64,000 nt of DNA from Cristatella mucedo (lineage: Eukaryota > Bryozoa > Phylactolaemata > Cristatellidae): contig WPIO01000030.1 in NCBI GenBank assembly GCA_009760855.2, positions 2,750,001 through 2,814,000 of the forward strand, read 5' to 3'. The notes beneath the pieces are model-generated. The model saw nothing but the letters and a program-made list of their open reading frames with translations. It had not been told where the DNA came from and did no database searches. The position numbers and the translations under genes were made by a program. Below are positions 12,407 through 58,603 of the stretch, one piece after another. Numbering within the stretch: position 1 is the stretch's first letter; the number at the start of each line of letters is the position of its first letter.

Positions 12407-12692
12407 TGTAGGGGCTCGCGGGCGCGCGATGGCGGCGCGATGAAGAGCGAAGCCCCCACAAGCGTTGTCGACGACGACTGTATTATACGATCTAGCAGCC
12501 GTCGTGCATGCTGCTCCGGAGCACGAGGCGTTAGGAGAGAGGAGAGTGAATAGCGTGCGTGCAGGCCGACGCACAAGCAGAAAGTGAATTGCGCGGCAAG
12601 GAACGAGTCACGTGCCGGCAAGGAGCGTTCCCGTTGGGCGGACAGAACGTCGGCTGGGGGCGGAACCATGTGACGGCGATCACACGCCCACA
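12407..12692. mobile_element. 286-bp solo LTR-like element with target duplication
   Basis: Begins TGTAGGGGCTCG and ends GCCCACA, with TG...CA ends, flanked on both sides by TACT (12403-12406 and 12693-12696). It interrupts a LINE-2 reading frame exactly where intact copies read straight through (compare about 27510 and 41690). GC- and CpG-rich, no ORF. A short terminal-repeat retroelement LTR is the best reading; a small DNA transposon is the alternative. Confidence 0.75.
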
Positions 12693-12829
12693 TACTCACT
12701 ACCTCAACTGCCTTCCTGACTTAGCTACGCCTCTCACTTTTTCTCTGTTTCGTAAGGTTAGGTCCGTTGGCATCAGCATGCATACCGAAAGCCTCTGACA
12801 TTTTGAGAGAGCTACAGAAATTTATCCTA

Positions 12830-15800
12830 CGTAATAGCCACTTAGTCTTTGTGGGTTTGTTGAGTTAGAAACCAAGATACGTTGCATTACTTTGCTGAAA
12901 TCCGATCGTCTTCTTAAATCCATAGAGTAATCTGACCCATAACTGTCATCGGCGGTCTTTCGGCATTAGCCAAATGGCAGGGTCCACGAAATTCAGTCTA
13001 ATAGAAGTTGCCTCGATTTGCTGCACGCCAATGCCATCCATGGTCTAGTGCAGGGTAACCAACGTGCTTCACCTGGCGGTAGAGGCTGTCAATTACTTCG
13101 AAATGTCATGACTGGCAAAGTCTTAACTATCACGCTTATACTAATCCATGCTCTGCCTGCATAACTGATCAATTTCATGAAATGCTCTGCCATTTCTTGC
13201 ATTAAATTTTCCTAACAAAAAGCTGCATTCCAAATCTAGCTACACATGGAGAATTTTGCCCATGGAAAACTGAGTACATGCTTTCAGCTAACTTATTATA
13301 TTTCCGTTCACAGCATCCACACAGGCAGATATATTCTTCACGAATTCCGCTGAGGATAAATAATGAGCGACAGCTGGTAGATAAAGTCAACCTTAAAAAT
13401 TCTATACATTGAGAGAGCGGGCATGCGGATACACATGCAGTATGGTTGGTCTGTATATTCAATTTTTGCAGTCGAACCAGCCGCAGCCAGAATATCCTTG
13501 ATTCTATTGCCTCAATAACCATTGTCCAACAATTATCTAAGGTGGCACAGAATCGTTTACTTCTCGCCGTGCCGATGCCTCTATGTTCTTGCTACGACGG
13601 GGAACCTGTTAGATCTTGAACTACATTATCGAATAATCGGTTGCAGACTTCACAAAATTGCTGCCGGATTACTTCTAACAGTAACACGGCTTTCATTGCA
13701 TGCTGGGTGCTCTGTAGCAGCAAATTCATGCATATGCAGAAGGCGATCGACGACTAATTCATTGCAAGTAAAAAATTTGGAACTATTACCTCACTAATGT
13801 AAAGCAGTCTATCGCTACTAAGGATCTTGGCCACAGTAGAGAGCACGTTGGGTTTCCATAATACAGTATTCCTATCAGCTTCTACCAGCATCGCGGTGGA
13901 CGTGTCATTCCAGTACACCAAATATAGGCGTACGAATCTAGACACAGAGCTTGGAAATCGAGTGCTTGTACAATACCTGAGCAACAGAAAATGGTTAATA
14001 GCGATGTGACAACCCATATATGTAACAATTCTCCAACTAACCTGCCAGTTTGAGTTCAGGCTAGGAGTGCTACACCGCTTTCGGTTTTTTGTACAGTGTG
14101 TCTTTCGTTTGACTATGGCAAGCTGGTTAGCCAGGAGCACGAAGCGAGAAAGGGAATGCACAAGCACATCACTATTACAGGCATTAGTAGAGCTAATAAA
14201 GGTACCACAAGGAAGGTTTCTCTAGGGGCGGCTAGATCGTTTTGCGAGGCATCAGGAAATCGGAAAAATGTGGATGCTAACCCGATTTGGAGGCAAGTTA
14301 GTTGCCATTTTTGCTGATACACTGGTGTCAAAGCAGCTGCTACATGCAGCTAGCGATCTGTACTAACGAAACCGAAGCTAACCGGAGACAATTATATCTT
14401 TAGCTACCACAACTTCTTGTATACAAGCTGAGAATTTTTCAGTTATTTTTCAAACAGGTTAGTTATTTCAATAGTGTAGGCAACTCGATAGGCTCCACAA
14501 ATAAGAAGCATTATCTGGGATCCATGATAGAATGACCACGTTTCACTGTGGAGAACACGCCCAGAATCACAAATTACGTAAATTCACTAACCAACACTCA
14601 GGCTTCCTTCGGAAATCTAAATGGCCGTCATACCTTACTAAATCGGTATCACTTCAGAGGCATAGCAGCATTAGGATGGCTAGAACACAAGAGCATAACC
14701 CTGTAGTTACTTGTGGTTAATCTTGATAATCCATTTTCCTGATTTGAATTTTTCGGGTGACAGTTGACCAGTTTTACTATTTGTTTTTGGTTAGCTGAAT
14801 AGTACTAGGCATCTTTCATTGGGAAGGTGACGGCTTGGCCATCGTACTGCCTTTTGAACAATGATGTCTCATTCTAATATCATAACAGAAAGGACCTGCC
14901 CCATTCCTGCTTTTTTAATACCAGCACTATACGACCTTTCAAGCTTCATGACCTTTGAAGGGGTTTCATGCTTAGAAACATCGAACAAAACAGGTGTATA
15001 TGCCAACTGTGAAAATGCAGAGCCCTCGGCCCCATAAAATCTAAAGTAAACACACTTTCTAAGAAAATAACACACACACAAAGGCTTCAACTCCACAGAA
15101 GACAGACCGATGCAACCAAAAAAAGTTTTTGCATCGATGAATCGTGCTGAGAACGCAGCTCTTATCCCATGAAGTGAGTGCAAGTTTACCAAACATGCTA
15201 GTGACCTCGGCTTTTTGTTAGCACTTGTTCTCAAGCCAAAGCCAAGTACTTGAGTCAAGCAGGCTCAGAGTCGGCCGGCAGTTTGGAGTATGGACATTTG
15301 AGCCAGCATTACTGATGCAGCTTAATGAGCTATAGCCAGCCCGAATATACATCGGACCCCTGAGCCGTATTTATAAAGCACTACAAGACTCAAAGAAACA
15401 TCTCAGCATGAGAAAAAAAGTAAGTCTCATGCCATCACTGGAAGCAAAATCACGACCTACGAAAGTACAGGTGTAAGCCATAGTAATTATAACCGATAAC
15501 CCAAGCAGGTATGTCACGCAAGAATTCACTGAAGAGCAATATGCACGACTGATGCTTACACCGCCTCTTTGGGCAACATGGTCTACCAAGAGTCTGTTTA
15601 GTAATCAAAATAACACAGTGGGAAACATGCATAACACAGGGGGAACCAGGCATAATACTATATTAAGTAAAGTCTGTCGAAAAGCAATACGGAACACACA
15701 GACCACAGATTGATAACAAAGATAAAAAGTGTAAAAACACATTGCACGCCTCTTAACTCAACTAGCACCAGCTTAGCAACGTACCATACATCAAATGGGC

Positions 15801-15842
15801 ACACTAAAACGAGGACTACAACATCAAAGCAAAGGACGAGTA
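12830..15842. other. Unassigned stretch, probably including the gene's 3' UTR
   Basis: No convincing gene. Only short open frames without domains or splice context. The right-hand part follows the stop at 15843 and is presumably 3' untranslated; an ATTAAA-type signal on the minus strand near 14912 is the only candidate I saw and is weak. Confidence 0.4.
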
Positions 15843-49807
<33,965 letters not shown>

Positions 49808-50569
49808 AGCCACGACCGGGCTGGTTGTCTGCAAGCAGTTGCAATGGACACGCTGTACAATCGAGCTGCTTCCGGAGAGCAGTCAGAGCAGTGGGTCTAC
49901 CCAATGGACTCGAGCTACCGTTTGATCGCCGAAAAGGAGACAACGAGGCCATCTTACAGCGGCAATGTGTGGGTTCTAACAAAGATAATATTTCCTTCAT
50001 CTACTGAGTATTAACTAATCGCATTCAGTTTGAAAACATTCATAGCCGCTCCTTGATGGGCCAAAGACGTAATCGCTTGTCTCCGGAAAGAAGTCGGTAA
50101 GGATATTATTAGCATAACGAATCGACAAGGAATCAAAGCGCCAAGGCATGTAGGCATTTTTAGATACTGAACACTTTAGTGACACACGTATTTAGAACGA
50201 GGCAAGCCTTCTGCAGCGGTCCGGTTAATGTGCCGATAGGCTCCTATGCTACGATAGAAACGTGTTTAGCGGCTTCCATGTCTGGACAGACCTTGGCCGA
50301 AAAAAACATGCGACTGTGCAAGCCTTGGCCGACGTGCGACGAATACGGATGAAGCACCGAACTTTAAAAGCACGGCTATTGAACTGTATGTGCAGCATCA
50401 ATGCACGCATATGTGCCGACGGTAGTGGAACGCAGTAGCATCGTAGAGCGCACCGTAGCATAAAAGCCCATAACCATAGCGTAGAAAAGTCTGTAAGACA
50501 GCTTCGGCTGGTATGACAACTGTCGTGCGGCTCACAACCCGGAGCACAACTCAGTCCAGCTGCCAATAA
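49808..50569 (-). promoter_or_regulatory. Probable 5' UTR and promoter region of the zinc-finger gene
   Basis: Lies upstream of the predicted ATG. An ORF from about 49951 overlaps the start in another frame and has an AAGATGG context. No clear TATA box was seen. A Leu-rich frame at 50249-50599 begins in the LINE tail and is not taken as a gene. Confidence 0.35.
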
Positions 50570-50700
50570 TAATGATAACAGTAATAATAGTATTAACAAT
50601 AGATTTATACAGCACCCTCAGAGAACTGAATCTTTTTCTAGACATTTTATAGATGCTGTAAGCAAAGCATGATCAAATGGTTAGTGGTAACGTTGTAACA
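50570..50700 (-). mobile_element. LINE family 1, 3'-tail fragment
   Basis: ATTTATACAGCACCCTCAGA then AACTGAATCTTTTTCTAGAC and the start of the 3' UTR (GGTTAGTGGTAAC), preceded by interrupted AAT repeats. Confidence 0.8.
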
Positions 50701-51045
50701 AAAACTAGGGCGGCGGTTTACTTCCCGTTCACGAACCACCCATTCTCGGCTACACCAGCCCTATCACTGTCCCAAGGCTAACGAAAGACGAGCGCCAGAT
50801 CTATTAAAACTCTTTGTAGCAATATTGCATGCACCAAAAATAACAAGGAACTAAACAGAACTACTGAGGCTCCTAGGCACATTAAACTTCTGCACGGTGG
50901 ACATTTTCAGCCATCGAGCAGGCAAGTACGAGTCTCGTGTAATTACAAATAAATCCCCCTAGTTGATCGAGCTAGTACTGAGCCCTCGGTACCACCTTTC
51001 TAAAGAGGGCTCAGATTTTCAGATAGGAGAAAAAAGTCAGAGATA

Positions 51046-51053
51046 GTGAGAGC

Positions 51054-51145
<92 letters not shown>
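51046..51145. repeat. (GA)n microsatellite
   Basis: About 95 nt of near-perfect GA, followed by a decayed GACA/GAGACA-rich stretch to about 51245. About 1.2 kb upstream of the zinc-finger start. Confidence 0.97.
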
Positions 51146-51148
<3 letters not shown>

Positions 51149-51519
51149 CAGACAGAGACACAGAAACAGAAAGACAGACAGAGACAGGAAGACGGGCAGG
51201 AAAAGAGACAAATAGACAGACACATACAGACATACAGAGAGGGAACAAGATAGCATGTATCTAACCGTAAAGACCTCAACGACCTTATCAAAGGATCACC
51301 AATCCAATGCTGAAAGTGTGACAATCTCAGCTCAAGCGACAATAGTACGAAAGCATTTTCACCAGAGGAAACTTCATCAATTTTTCTCTACCTAATTCAG
51401 TCAGAAAGATGGGCTGTGCTTCTACAGTAATGCAGCCGATCTATTGGAGGCCGTTGGAATTACCATTAACTCGAGAGAATTGCACTTATTCCTTATATCC
51501 GCACAAAGATTGCTATGTT

Positions 51520-51845
51520 CATAAATCTGACATTGGCATCGTATCTAAAAGCAAAACCTGAGAGTTTCGAAATTTCATAAGTACCTTATGCTAGAAAAGC
51601 CTTGAATTCGCTCCCTACTGAGGTGACCTTTTAAAAAAAAACTACAAAAGCATATATTCCTCACGGCAGTTGCTGGGTCTGTGAATTGTCCTTTGCATAA
51701 TACCACGTTCCGACATTGTGTATGCTATCACAAATCATATTAACATGTTTCTCCCACAGTATATTTAAAGCGCTTAGAGAGATATTTGTATCTCAAAGGT
51801 CATTATACACATTTTACATAATAATTATTATAATTATTAGTAGAG
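51520..51845 (+). mobile_element. LINE family 1-like 3' copy, old
   Basis: The plus strand shows the degenerate RT C-terminus (ATGCTAGAAAAGCCTTGAAT = YA(P)KA.N), the 3' UTR (GTGAATTGTCCTTTGCATAA) and the tail AAAGCGCTTAGAGAGATATT with TTATAATTATT. Confidence 0.75.
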
Positions 51846-53149
51846 CAATAGCTATTGCCTAGCCATTGCTCTATAGGGGGTTAGGATATACGCATTGTAC
51901 ACCAGGACAGATCGCTGGAATCTGTTTCCGGGGCCTCTTTCAGCTTGTATTACACGCAGAAAAAAATAAGCGGAAAGTAAATCAGAGATAGAGGTAGAGA
52001 GAGAGAGAAAGAGTGTGTGTGTTCCCTGAGGACACTACGCCGGCTCTGTAAGCGGAAAATTAAACAAATTTACCGAAAGACAATAAGCGAAGCTGTTGCT
52101 ACGTTTATTTTTCGAGCCTGCTCGGCAGCACTATAAAAAAAATTGGTATGCACAGTATTGAAGAAATCCTTTAATGATCGGATCTACATTCATAATGTTA
52201 TAATTTATTGCTATTTTATTATTATTATTCTTGCAATGTGTGCTAATTTCACTCGATGACATACTACTCTATACATGCAAAAGAAATAAAATAATTTTTC
52301 GCTAGGATTTCATTAAATGTGGTTATTGCTCCTATATAAAAATTTTGCTGGTCTTACTCACTAGATGAAAATTCTTGCTCCACCTTTGGGTCCGACCAAT
52401 TACCCCAAAATCACTCTGAGACCGTTTGTGAGTGGTAATCGTGACGTAAATACAAACGCGATGGTAGCCATTCATTCCGGATGAGCAGGAACGGTCTTTT
52501 AGCCTAGATAGGTTAGTTATTGGCCTTCTCTAGCCTGCGAGAATGTATGGGAGTTTTTTATTGTTTAATTGAGAAATACGACTCCTAAATAGCAATTAAG
52601 ATATAACGCTTTTATTTTAGAGCTGCATCGTATGCCAAGCATATTGAATTGTACCGTTCGTTCTTTTAGCGACAGAGACTATGTAAATTTGCGAGTTTTT
52701 AGCCTTGCTTTAAAATTACACCGGACCTACTAGTTTTTTTATGCATTGCAAAGTAGTATGAACGCAGAAGTTCGTAGCACAGTAGCGATCGATAGGCCAT
52801 TTTGCAACGCGATTGCCCTTCACGGCCGTTATCAACTTGCCCTTCTAGCCACCTTGTAATGGAGACTCTGCCGCACCGACCGGACTGGTGATTTTACTGC
52901 TTGGCTTTAGCTACCTTCGCTTCATATCTATCTATATCTTTATCAATATATATATATATATATGGCTATATAAAGCTTTATAAAGCTACAATTATCACAG
53001 ACTCCACGGTGGCTATAACCAGCTCAGTTAGAACGACCAACTTTGCACTCTAAATTGCCAGACAAGGCTAAGGCGCCATACACCAGCGCGTTATAAGCAA
53101 CCATTTTTCTGCTCTCGTATAAAATTGCACTGGTGCAGCTCTCAGCTTA
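51846..53149. other. No gene recognised
   Basis: AT-rich with a short GA patch (51995-52020) and a TA run at 52955-52972. No exon or repeat family seen. Confidence 0.4.
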
Positions 53150-54025
53150 GCCGCGATGGGAGCCCTTGCCTTACGGGGGGGGGGGGTTGACTAGGGCGCC
53201 TAGTACAGACCCAGCTCCTGACTCACCTAGCTCAGGTTAGAATGGAGCTTTATGCAGGCGATGCGGTTAATAGATGGAGGAGCGACTAATGTGGTTGTCT
53301 TAGCGGGTTCGACTTGGACACCTAGTGCAGGCCCGGCTCCTGTTAAAGTTAGAATGAAGCCTGGTGCAGACGTTGCGGTCAGGATGTGCACCGACTAATA
53401 TGCGGAAGTACAAATAGCAGCTTCGCGCGAGGTCAGGAGTTGAGAGGAGAGAGAATATAATGAGACGCCTCGAGAGCTCGGGGCTACAGCTTGGGTAGTC
53501 AAACAGAGACTACGCCCCAAGAGCACGGCTGCCGCTTCGGAAGTCGATGCGAAACTACGCTTCGAGAGCACGAGAGACGAACCTACGGCCATGGACAGCT
53601 AAGTGCAACTTAGACTGCGAAGTTGTGTTTTGCCGGCAACTCAGTTAGCTGCTCGTATCTTGGGGTGCTGTAGCGGCCCGCCTTCGGGGTTGGAACAATC
53701 GCTAGCGACGCGTGCATAGGATAGTTTACAATACTCGGGCTTCGGGAGTTCTCGCAGTTAACTCCGTCGGTCCGGTACGCGCCGCGTAAACGCACAGGGT
53801 AGTTGGTTATACTCGGGCTTCGGGAGTTCGCGAAATTAACTCCGTCGGTCCGGTTCGCGCCGCGTAAAGCGCTTGCGCCGGCACGTAACCGCTACTAACA
53901 GGCCCACAATAAACTGTTGCTTTCGGCACCCAGTTGTGGCCGCCTGTGTTTTAACCGCACCGCAGCGCTGCATCGCACAGTCCACCGGCAGAGAACCAAG
54001 GGACAACCTTCTCTGCACGGTTACA
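53150..54025. mobile_element. Putative LTR or repeat element ending GGTTACA
   Basis: Its right end reads GGTTACA (minus strand TGTAACC, an LTR-like terminus) exactly where a minus-strand reading frame stops. It holds two internal duplications, at about 53185-53400 and 53718-53885. The left boundary is uncertain and no target duplication was found. Confidence 0.4.
53718..53885 (+). repeat. Two tandem units of about 83-90 nt
   Basis: Each unit contains ACTCGGGCTTCGGGAGTT, TTAACTCCGTCGGTCCGGT and GCGCCGCGTAAA; the two copies differ at a few positions. Confidence 0.9.
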
Positions 54026-54510
54026 AAATCATAATCACTGGCTTCTCAAGCCGTATATCGGGCTTCCCGATTTTCTTCCACAGAGCTTCAACTATGGCCT
54101 GTACCAGTGCTACGTTGGTTACCTCATCGCCTTTGACATCTTCTAGATTAACCAAATTAAGTTCAAGCCTGCTGCCGTTATTAGCCGCGACTTTTTTGCA
54201 AACCACATGACAGTGTGAGCAAAATTCTGATTAACTGTAACATTTACGGTCGATATTTTTTACTTCTGGCTCACACTGACGAACCTCTGCGTTCAGTGCA
54301 CCCATATTCTCCGCACAAGTATGTCTAAACGCTTCTACACTCCGCTCAGCTGGCATTATTGCCACGAAATATCCATGGTGAGAGCATATTTTCTTATGTC
54401 GCGTAAGGTCCGAATTACAGTCTTTGCCAATTTTCTTAGTCCTAGCTAACCTAGGCGTTACAGTTCACAAAAGTTCAGCCGGGGTTTTTGTGAATCCCAA
54501 AGTTTAGCAT
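54024..54510 (-). pseudogene. Broken ORF with zinc-finger-like Cys/His pattern
   Basis: One minus-strand frame from about 54510 to 54024 looks coding throughout (KDCNSDLTRHKKICSHHGYF, AERSVEAFRHTCAENMGALN, then NFCSHCHVVCKK, LNLVNLEDVKGDE and ALWKKIGKPDIRLEKPV) but is cut by in-frame stops near 54231 and 54465. It runs directly into the GGTTACA end of the neighbouring LTR-like element. It could be a host pseudogene, or part of a mobile element's ORF; the family is not recognised. An alternative is a set of small exons, but the frame is continuous. Confidence 0.45.
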
Positions 54511-54569
54511 AGCAGTTAGGTATTTCATGATTCGATGCAATGACTTACTATCACGTCCAATTCGTAACT

Positions 54570-54650
54570 TTATAATAATAATGCACTTAATAAAGCACCC
54601 TCAGAGAACTCAATCTCTTCCTAGGTGCTTTACATTTGCTACAAAGGGAC
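54570..54650 (-). mobile_element. LINE family 1, 3'-tail fragment
   Basis: AATAATGCACTTAATAAAGC then the conserved tail and TTTACATTTGCTACAAAGGG, about 80 nt, like the one at 11625. Confidence 0.8.
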
Positions 54651-55836
54651 TTCGACACACCAATAAAGTATTGGCTGAATCAGCTTTACCGCCAGTGTGC
54701 CTACAAGAGAGCAAGCGATCTCACCTTGACCTACAATACAGCTGTTTTCGGAGCCGTAGCCCACTGTTAATTGGCTGAATACCACGTGTACCTAGACCAC
54801 CTGGCATCTGCCAAGGCCAGATCAGCTACGGCTGATCAGGGCATACTCCTAAATAGAAGCCAATAGCATTAAAATGTGTATGCACAATGGCTTTCTCAGC
54901 CAAATGTAATCATTTAGGATTACTATATATTGAATCTGTTTGCTGCTAATACCTTTCCCGTATTTGCTACGATCCTCGTTCTGTTGTAGGCTGCATTATT
55001 AGAAATAGTAATTTTCCCAACCATTGACTACTGAATGGCTTCACGGCAGCACTGCGTCTCGCATAAAGAGCTCCATCTTTAAGATCTATATATCTATTCA
55101 TTCACATGCTATTAGATTAGCATAAGACGACTACTAATGAACCTGCCAGCGCGTATCGTGAGAGAGTTTCGGCCGGCTAATGATGTGAATGACCGCAGAC
55201 AAACGCTGAAGTGATACCCATTTTTGAAGGCTGTCTTCGATGCACTGGAGAAGAATGGCTCAGACTGAAGTTTGACTCGCTGACAGCATACAAGCGACGA
55301 AAGACGAACATCAAGCGGGGCATGAAGAATCGTACATTTGGCTTACGAACGCAGCTCAACAAAACACGGCTGTTCTTTCTTTCGGTCACGCTCCAACTTC
55401 TCTTGCCGGATTGCTTACCCGGCCTCCTGGCCAGGGGCGGGCTTCGTCACGCCAAGAACGATCGTGGGCTACTACGCCACGTCAAGGGAAGTTAGCTGCA
55501 GTAGTCAAGCATTGGCAGGCAAGGTGAGACCACGTGACCCGCGATCGCAAGCTCAGAGATCCTGCAAACAAGCCTACTCTAAAGCAAAGCAACACACGGC
55601 TGTACTTTGTATTCTCTAGCGCCAGGTACAATAACCTTGTGATGGAAGTTAAGTCACCCTTCGCTGTGGCCAATTAAGACGCCATCTAACGATCTTATTA
55701 CATTTATGCCAAAATGTCCCAGCCGACTACCAGCGCTAGTCATTTAATTAGAAACTGCACTTACATGTAGATGTTCACACAACGCGGTCGCCGTTCATCA
55801 AAATAGATACTGGCCGACTGCACTTTGCTCTACGAG
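54651..55836. other. No gene recognised
   Basis: Several short frames only. No repeats identified. Confidence 0.35.
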
Positions 55837-57801
55837 TGAAGCACCTTGCTGGCCTTGGCTTAATTTCAGCACTAACAAGAGCTGTTAGGCGGCGGGCAAG
55901 AACTCCTTTGTCCTGGAGCAGTGAGCCAGAGAGGAGCGTCAGTGCGGTGAGAGAGCAAGAGCTTAAGAGCAAGCCGGGAAGCTCTGAGACCAGCGTTGGC
56001 GATTCGGCCTTTAGAATTGGTCTGATACCCGCGGGAGCTGCTGATTGATGTTGGCTGGCCTGTCAACCTCCGCCATCCTTATTCCAAAAAGAATCGTCTG
56101 GAACCCATTCAGCATTCAAGCTGGACAGAGGTGCCATTCCAGTGGCCCAGTGACGGTATTGATTCCTTACCGTAATGGGCCGCGGTGTCGGTCCCAATAC
56201 CACTAAGCTCTTGCCCCATTGTCGCAGCTAAGTATTTAGGAGTCGAGCGACGCTCACTCTTGGTGTTTTGTCCGGCTTCTCTCTCCGGCTTTGCTTCGGC
56301 GCCGTCGGACTCGTTGCTCTGAAAGCGAGGGAGGAGGGCGGGCTGTTCGCCGGCGATGGACGGAACAGGACAAGGTAGCGCTAGAAGGATTCGGTGGACT
56401 CCACCGAATACGGTCATATTGCGCCCGAGCTAGCATTTTGTGTTTCTTTTGCGTTAGGTGTTGGCGTGCTCGCACGTGGTCTCGACATAAAGATTTGCCG
56501 GTGCAAGCTAAACGTAGTTGGCATGGTGCGAGATATTCCGTTAGTTAGGGCTCATTTGTCTATTTGGGCCGTTTCCCCAAGAGACGCTGGGAACCTAAGT
56601 GTGGAGACGTGTTTCTTCCGTAGGAGTGTTTGAGGTGGCACGTGTGGGGTATTCCTGACGCAAGGTAGAAGCGGAGTCCTAGTTCTCCGGTCAGGGTTTA
56701 AGCTCCGGTTTAGGCTCCGGTTTAGGCTCCATCTAATTAGATTGTTCCCCAATATAAACGTAAGTAGCCTAAGTGTGAAGACGAGTTTCCTCGGCAAGAG
56801 TGCTTGCGCTGTCAAGAGCGTGTAAGGAGTGCGGAGATAAAACTGAGCTAGACGCGCGGCGACTTTGTGCGCTTATATAATAATAATAATTCACCTGATA
56901 AAGCGCCATCAGAGAACTTAATCTCTCACTAGGCGCTTTACATTTGCTGTAAAGTGAAATGCAATTGAATGGTAAGTAAAATCATGCTTGAAAAACAAAC
57001 GAACTGAATAATATGGTTAGGAGTGACATGCACAGGTTCAGCATGCAAATGTGGTTAGTGGCAGCATGCACAGTGTCAGCACGCATAAGCACATCAAGGA
57101 CGAATCACAGGGACCCACTAAATGCTGTCCTAAATAGGTGTGTTTTTAGGTCCCTTATAAATGTGGTCAGGTCTGGGGATGTTCTGACGCAGGTCGGGAG
57201 GGAGTTCCAGGCTTTGGGAGCATATGAACTAATTGCACGGTCTCCAAAGGATTTGAGGTTTGTACGAGGTATTTCAAGACTGTTGGTTTCCGAAAAGCGG
57301 GTGGTACGATGCTTGGCCTGATGGGGTAGTATATCTGAGAGATAGGCTGGAGCCATAGAATGAAAGGACCTAAAAGTGAGTGACAAAACCTTGAAGTCAA
57401 TCCGTTGCTTGACTGGTAGCCAGTGCAGGTCGGCGAGAAGTGGAGTAATGTGGCAACTGCGACGCTCACGACAGACAAGCCTAGCTGCCGAGTTTTGCAC
57501 CAGCTGCAATCGCCTGATCGCACATGCTGGTAGGCCAGTAAGCAGTGAGTTGCAGAAGTCGAGACGGGATGTCGCTTGCGAAAAAAGCTCAGTTAAATCC
57601 CCAATTTGTGTCCCGCTTTCTGATTCACGCGGCGGACTCACGACCCCCTTTAGTAACGGTAAGTAGGTCAGCGTCAGAAACGCTCGTTTCGTGGCGGCCA
57701 GCTTATTTCGCGTAGATGCGCACCGAACGGCAATAGGCGCTACTTTAAGCCGCTAGGTAAGCGACATGTGAAGCCTACTTCGCCGAGCCTTCGGCGTTAC
57801 A
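55837..57801 (+). mobile_element. Solo LTR copy A, interrupted by LINE-1
   Basis: About 1.27 kb of LTR plus a 698-nt LINE insertion. Aligns along its length with copy B at 61652-63157: shared GTCCTGGAGCAGTGAGCCAG, GAATCGTCTGGAACCCATTC and CGCCGAGCCTTCGGCGTTAC blocks. Ends TGAAGCACC...GGCGTTACA, a decayed form of copy B's TGTAGCGCC...GGCGTTACA. It carries about one unit of the internal variable repeat, against four in copy B. No internal coding region adjoins it. Confidence 0.75.
56875..57572 (-). mobile_element. LINE family 1 inserted in LTR copy A, with target duplication
   Basis: Minus strand, 698 nt. AAT tail at 56875, 3' UTR, and an open RT C-terminal half, 5'-truncated at 57572. Flanked by CGCTT at 56870-56874 and 57573-57577. 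LTR copy B has a single uninterrupted GCGCTTGCG at the matching place (about 62929-62936), so this is a clean target-primed insertion. Confidence 0.93.
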
Positions 57802-58600
57802 GGAGGCTAGCACTGCTTTAAGCACTCTGTGAGAGCAGCCAGTGTCAACCAGGGTGGCGGTGCGCTTGCTCTTCAATATCAATCGAGGATAGCTTCTCCT
57901 TATACGCTAGCGCAGGCGTTGTCAATTTTCTGTTGCAGTTATTTTTTATTACCTCGCTCGCCGAACTTGTTCGTACACACTTAGGTAGGCGATTTGGATC
58001 ACTGCAGATCCAGCAAAGCCACATCCGAGGCCTGCTTTTGACCAGGCCGATAGGGGGAGCCTCTGAAGTTTGACGCTTAAACAGCACTTAAGTGACGAAA
58101 CACAAACGCAGACGGAGAAACAACGAACGTAAAATATATTCGCCCCAAGAAGGCAGTGGAACAGCACGCAGCCACTCCCAGCATCCCGTCCCCCGTCATA
58201 ACTTACGCCCGGGTCCTTGCACCGTTCCCCGTTCGAAAAAGCTGCCCGACAGGCACATCAAAAGCGAGCCAAGCCACGTCACGGGGAAATAAATGCCAAA
58301 AGCCGGCCAGTGTGCATCAGCCATGTACCGGTATACGAAGAGAACACATGCCCGTGATCTCAAGATTAAAAATATCAGGGGACCGCACAGCAAAACAAGT
58401 TAGAACCGACAATGGGCTGCAGAGAAGTTTCGGCCTGGAGCCAAACCACACGCCTTCATTATCACAAGATCACTCTTTATAGGGGACTGGATCAAAAACA
58501 TGACAGCAAAGCAAGCTGTAGAATGCACACTTCGCTTATCTCAATAAAAAACGACATTACAAGGATTCATGCAATTAAATCGGACTTATTAAGCACAACA
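57802..58600. other. No gene recognised
   Basis: Short frames on both strands without domains. No repeat identified. Confidence 0.35.
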
Positions 58601-58603
58601 AAA

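Larger units (their letters stand above)
11480..12820 (+). mobile_element. LINE family 2, decayed copy interrupted twice
   Basis: Plus-strand remnants in order: LKDDKADLLLPG...LERFTLLIGG (about 11530-11620), ARNLGFLFN (about 11815), LRWLSVDQRIQSQVLTLSL (about 12110), DYGTSFPAVLSSYFHAT (about 12355-12410) and THYLNCLPD...FSLFRKVRSVG (12693-12780). It is split by a LINE-1 tail at 11625-11705 and by the LTR-like element at 12407-12692. Confidence 0.7.

Noticed and set aside
50249..50599. Frame with a Leu-rich start resembling a signal peptide
   Set aside because: The Leu run comes from TTA/ATT repeats of a LINE tail; the rest has no domain.
51000..51342. Ser-Leu and Arg-Glu repeat frames
   Set aside because: Translation of the GA microsatellite.
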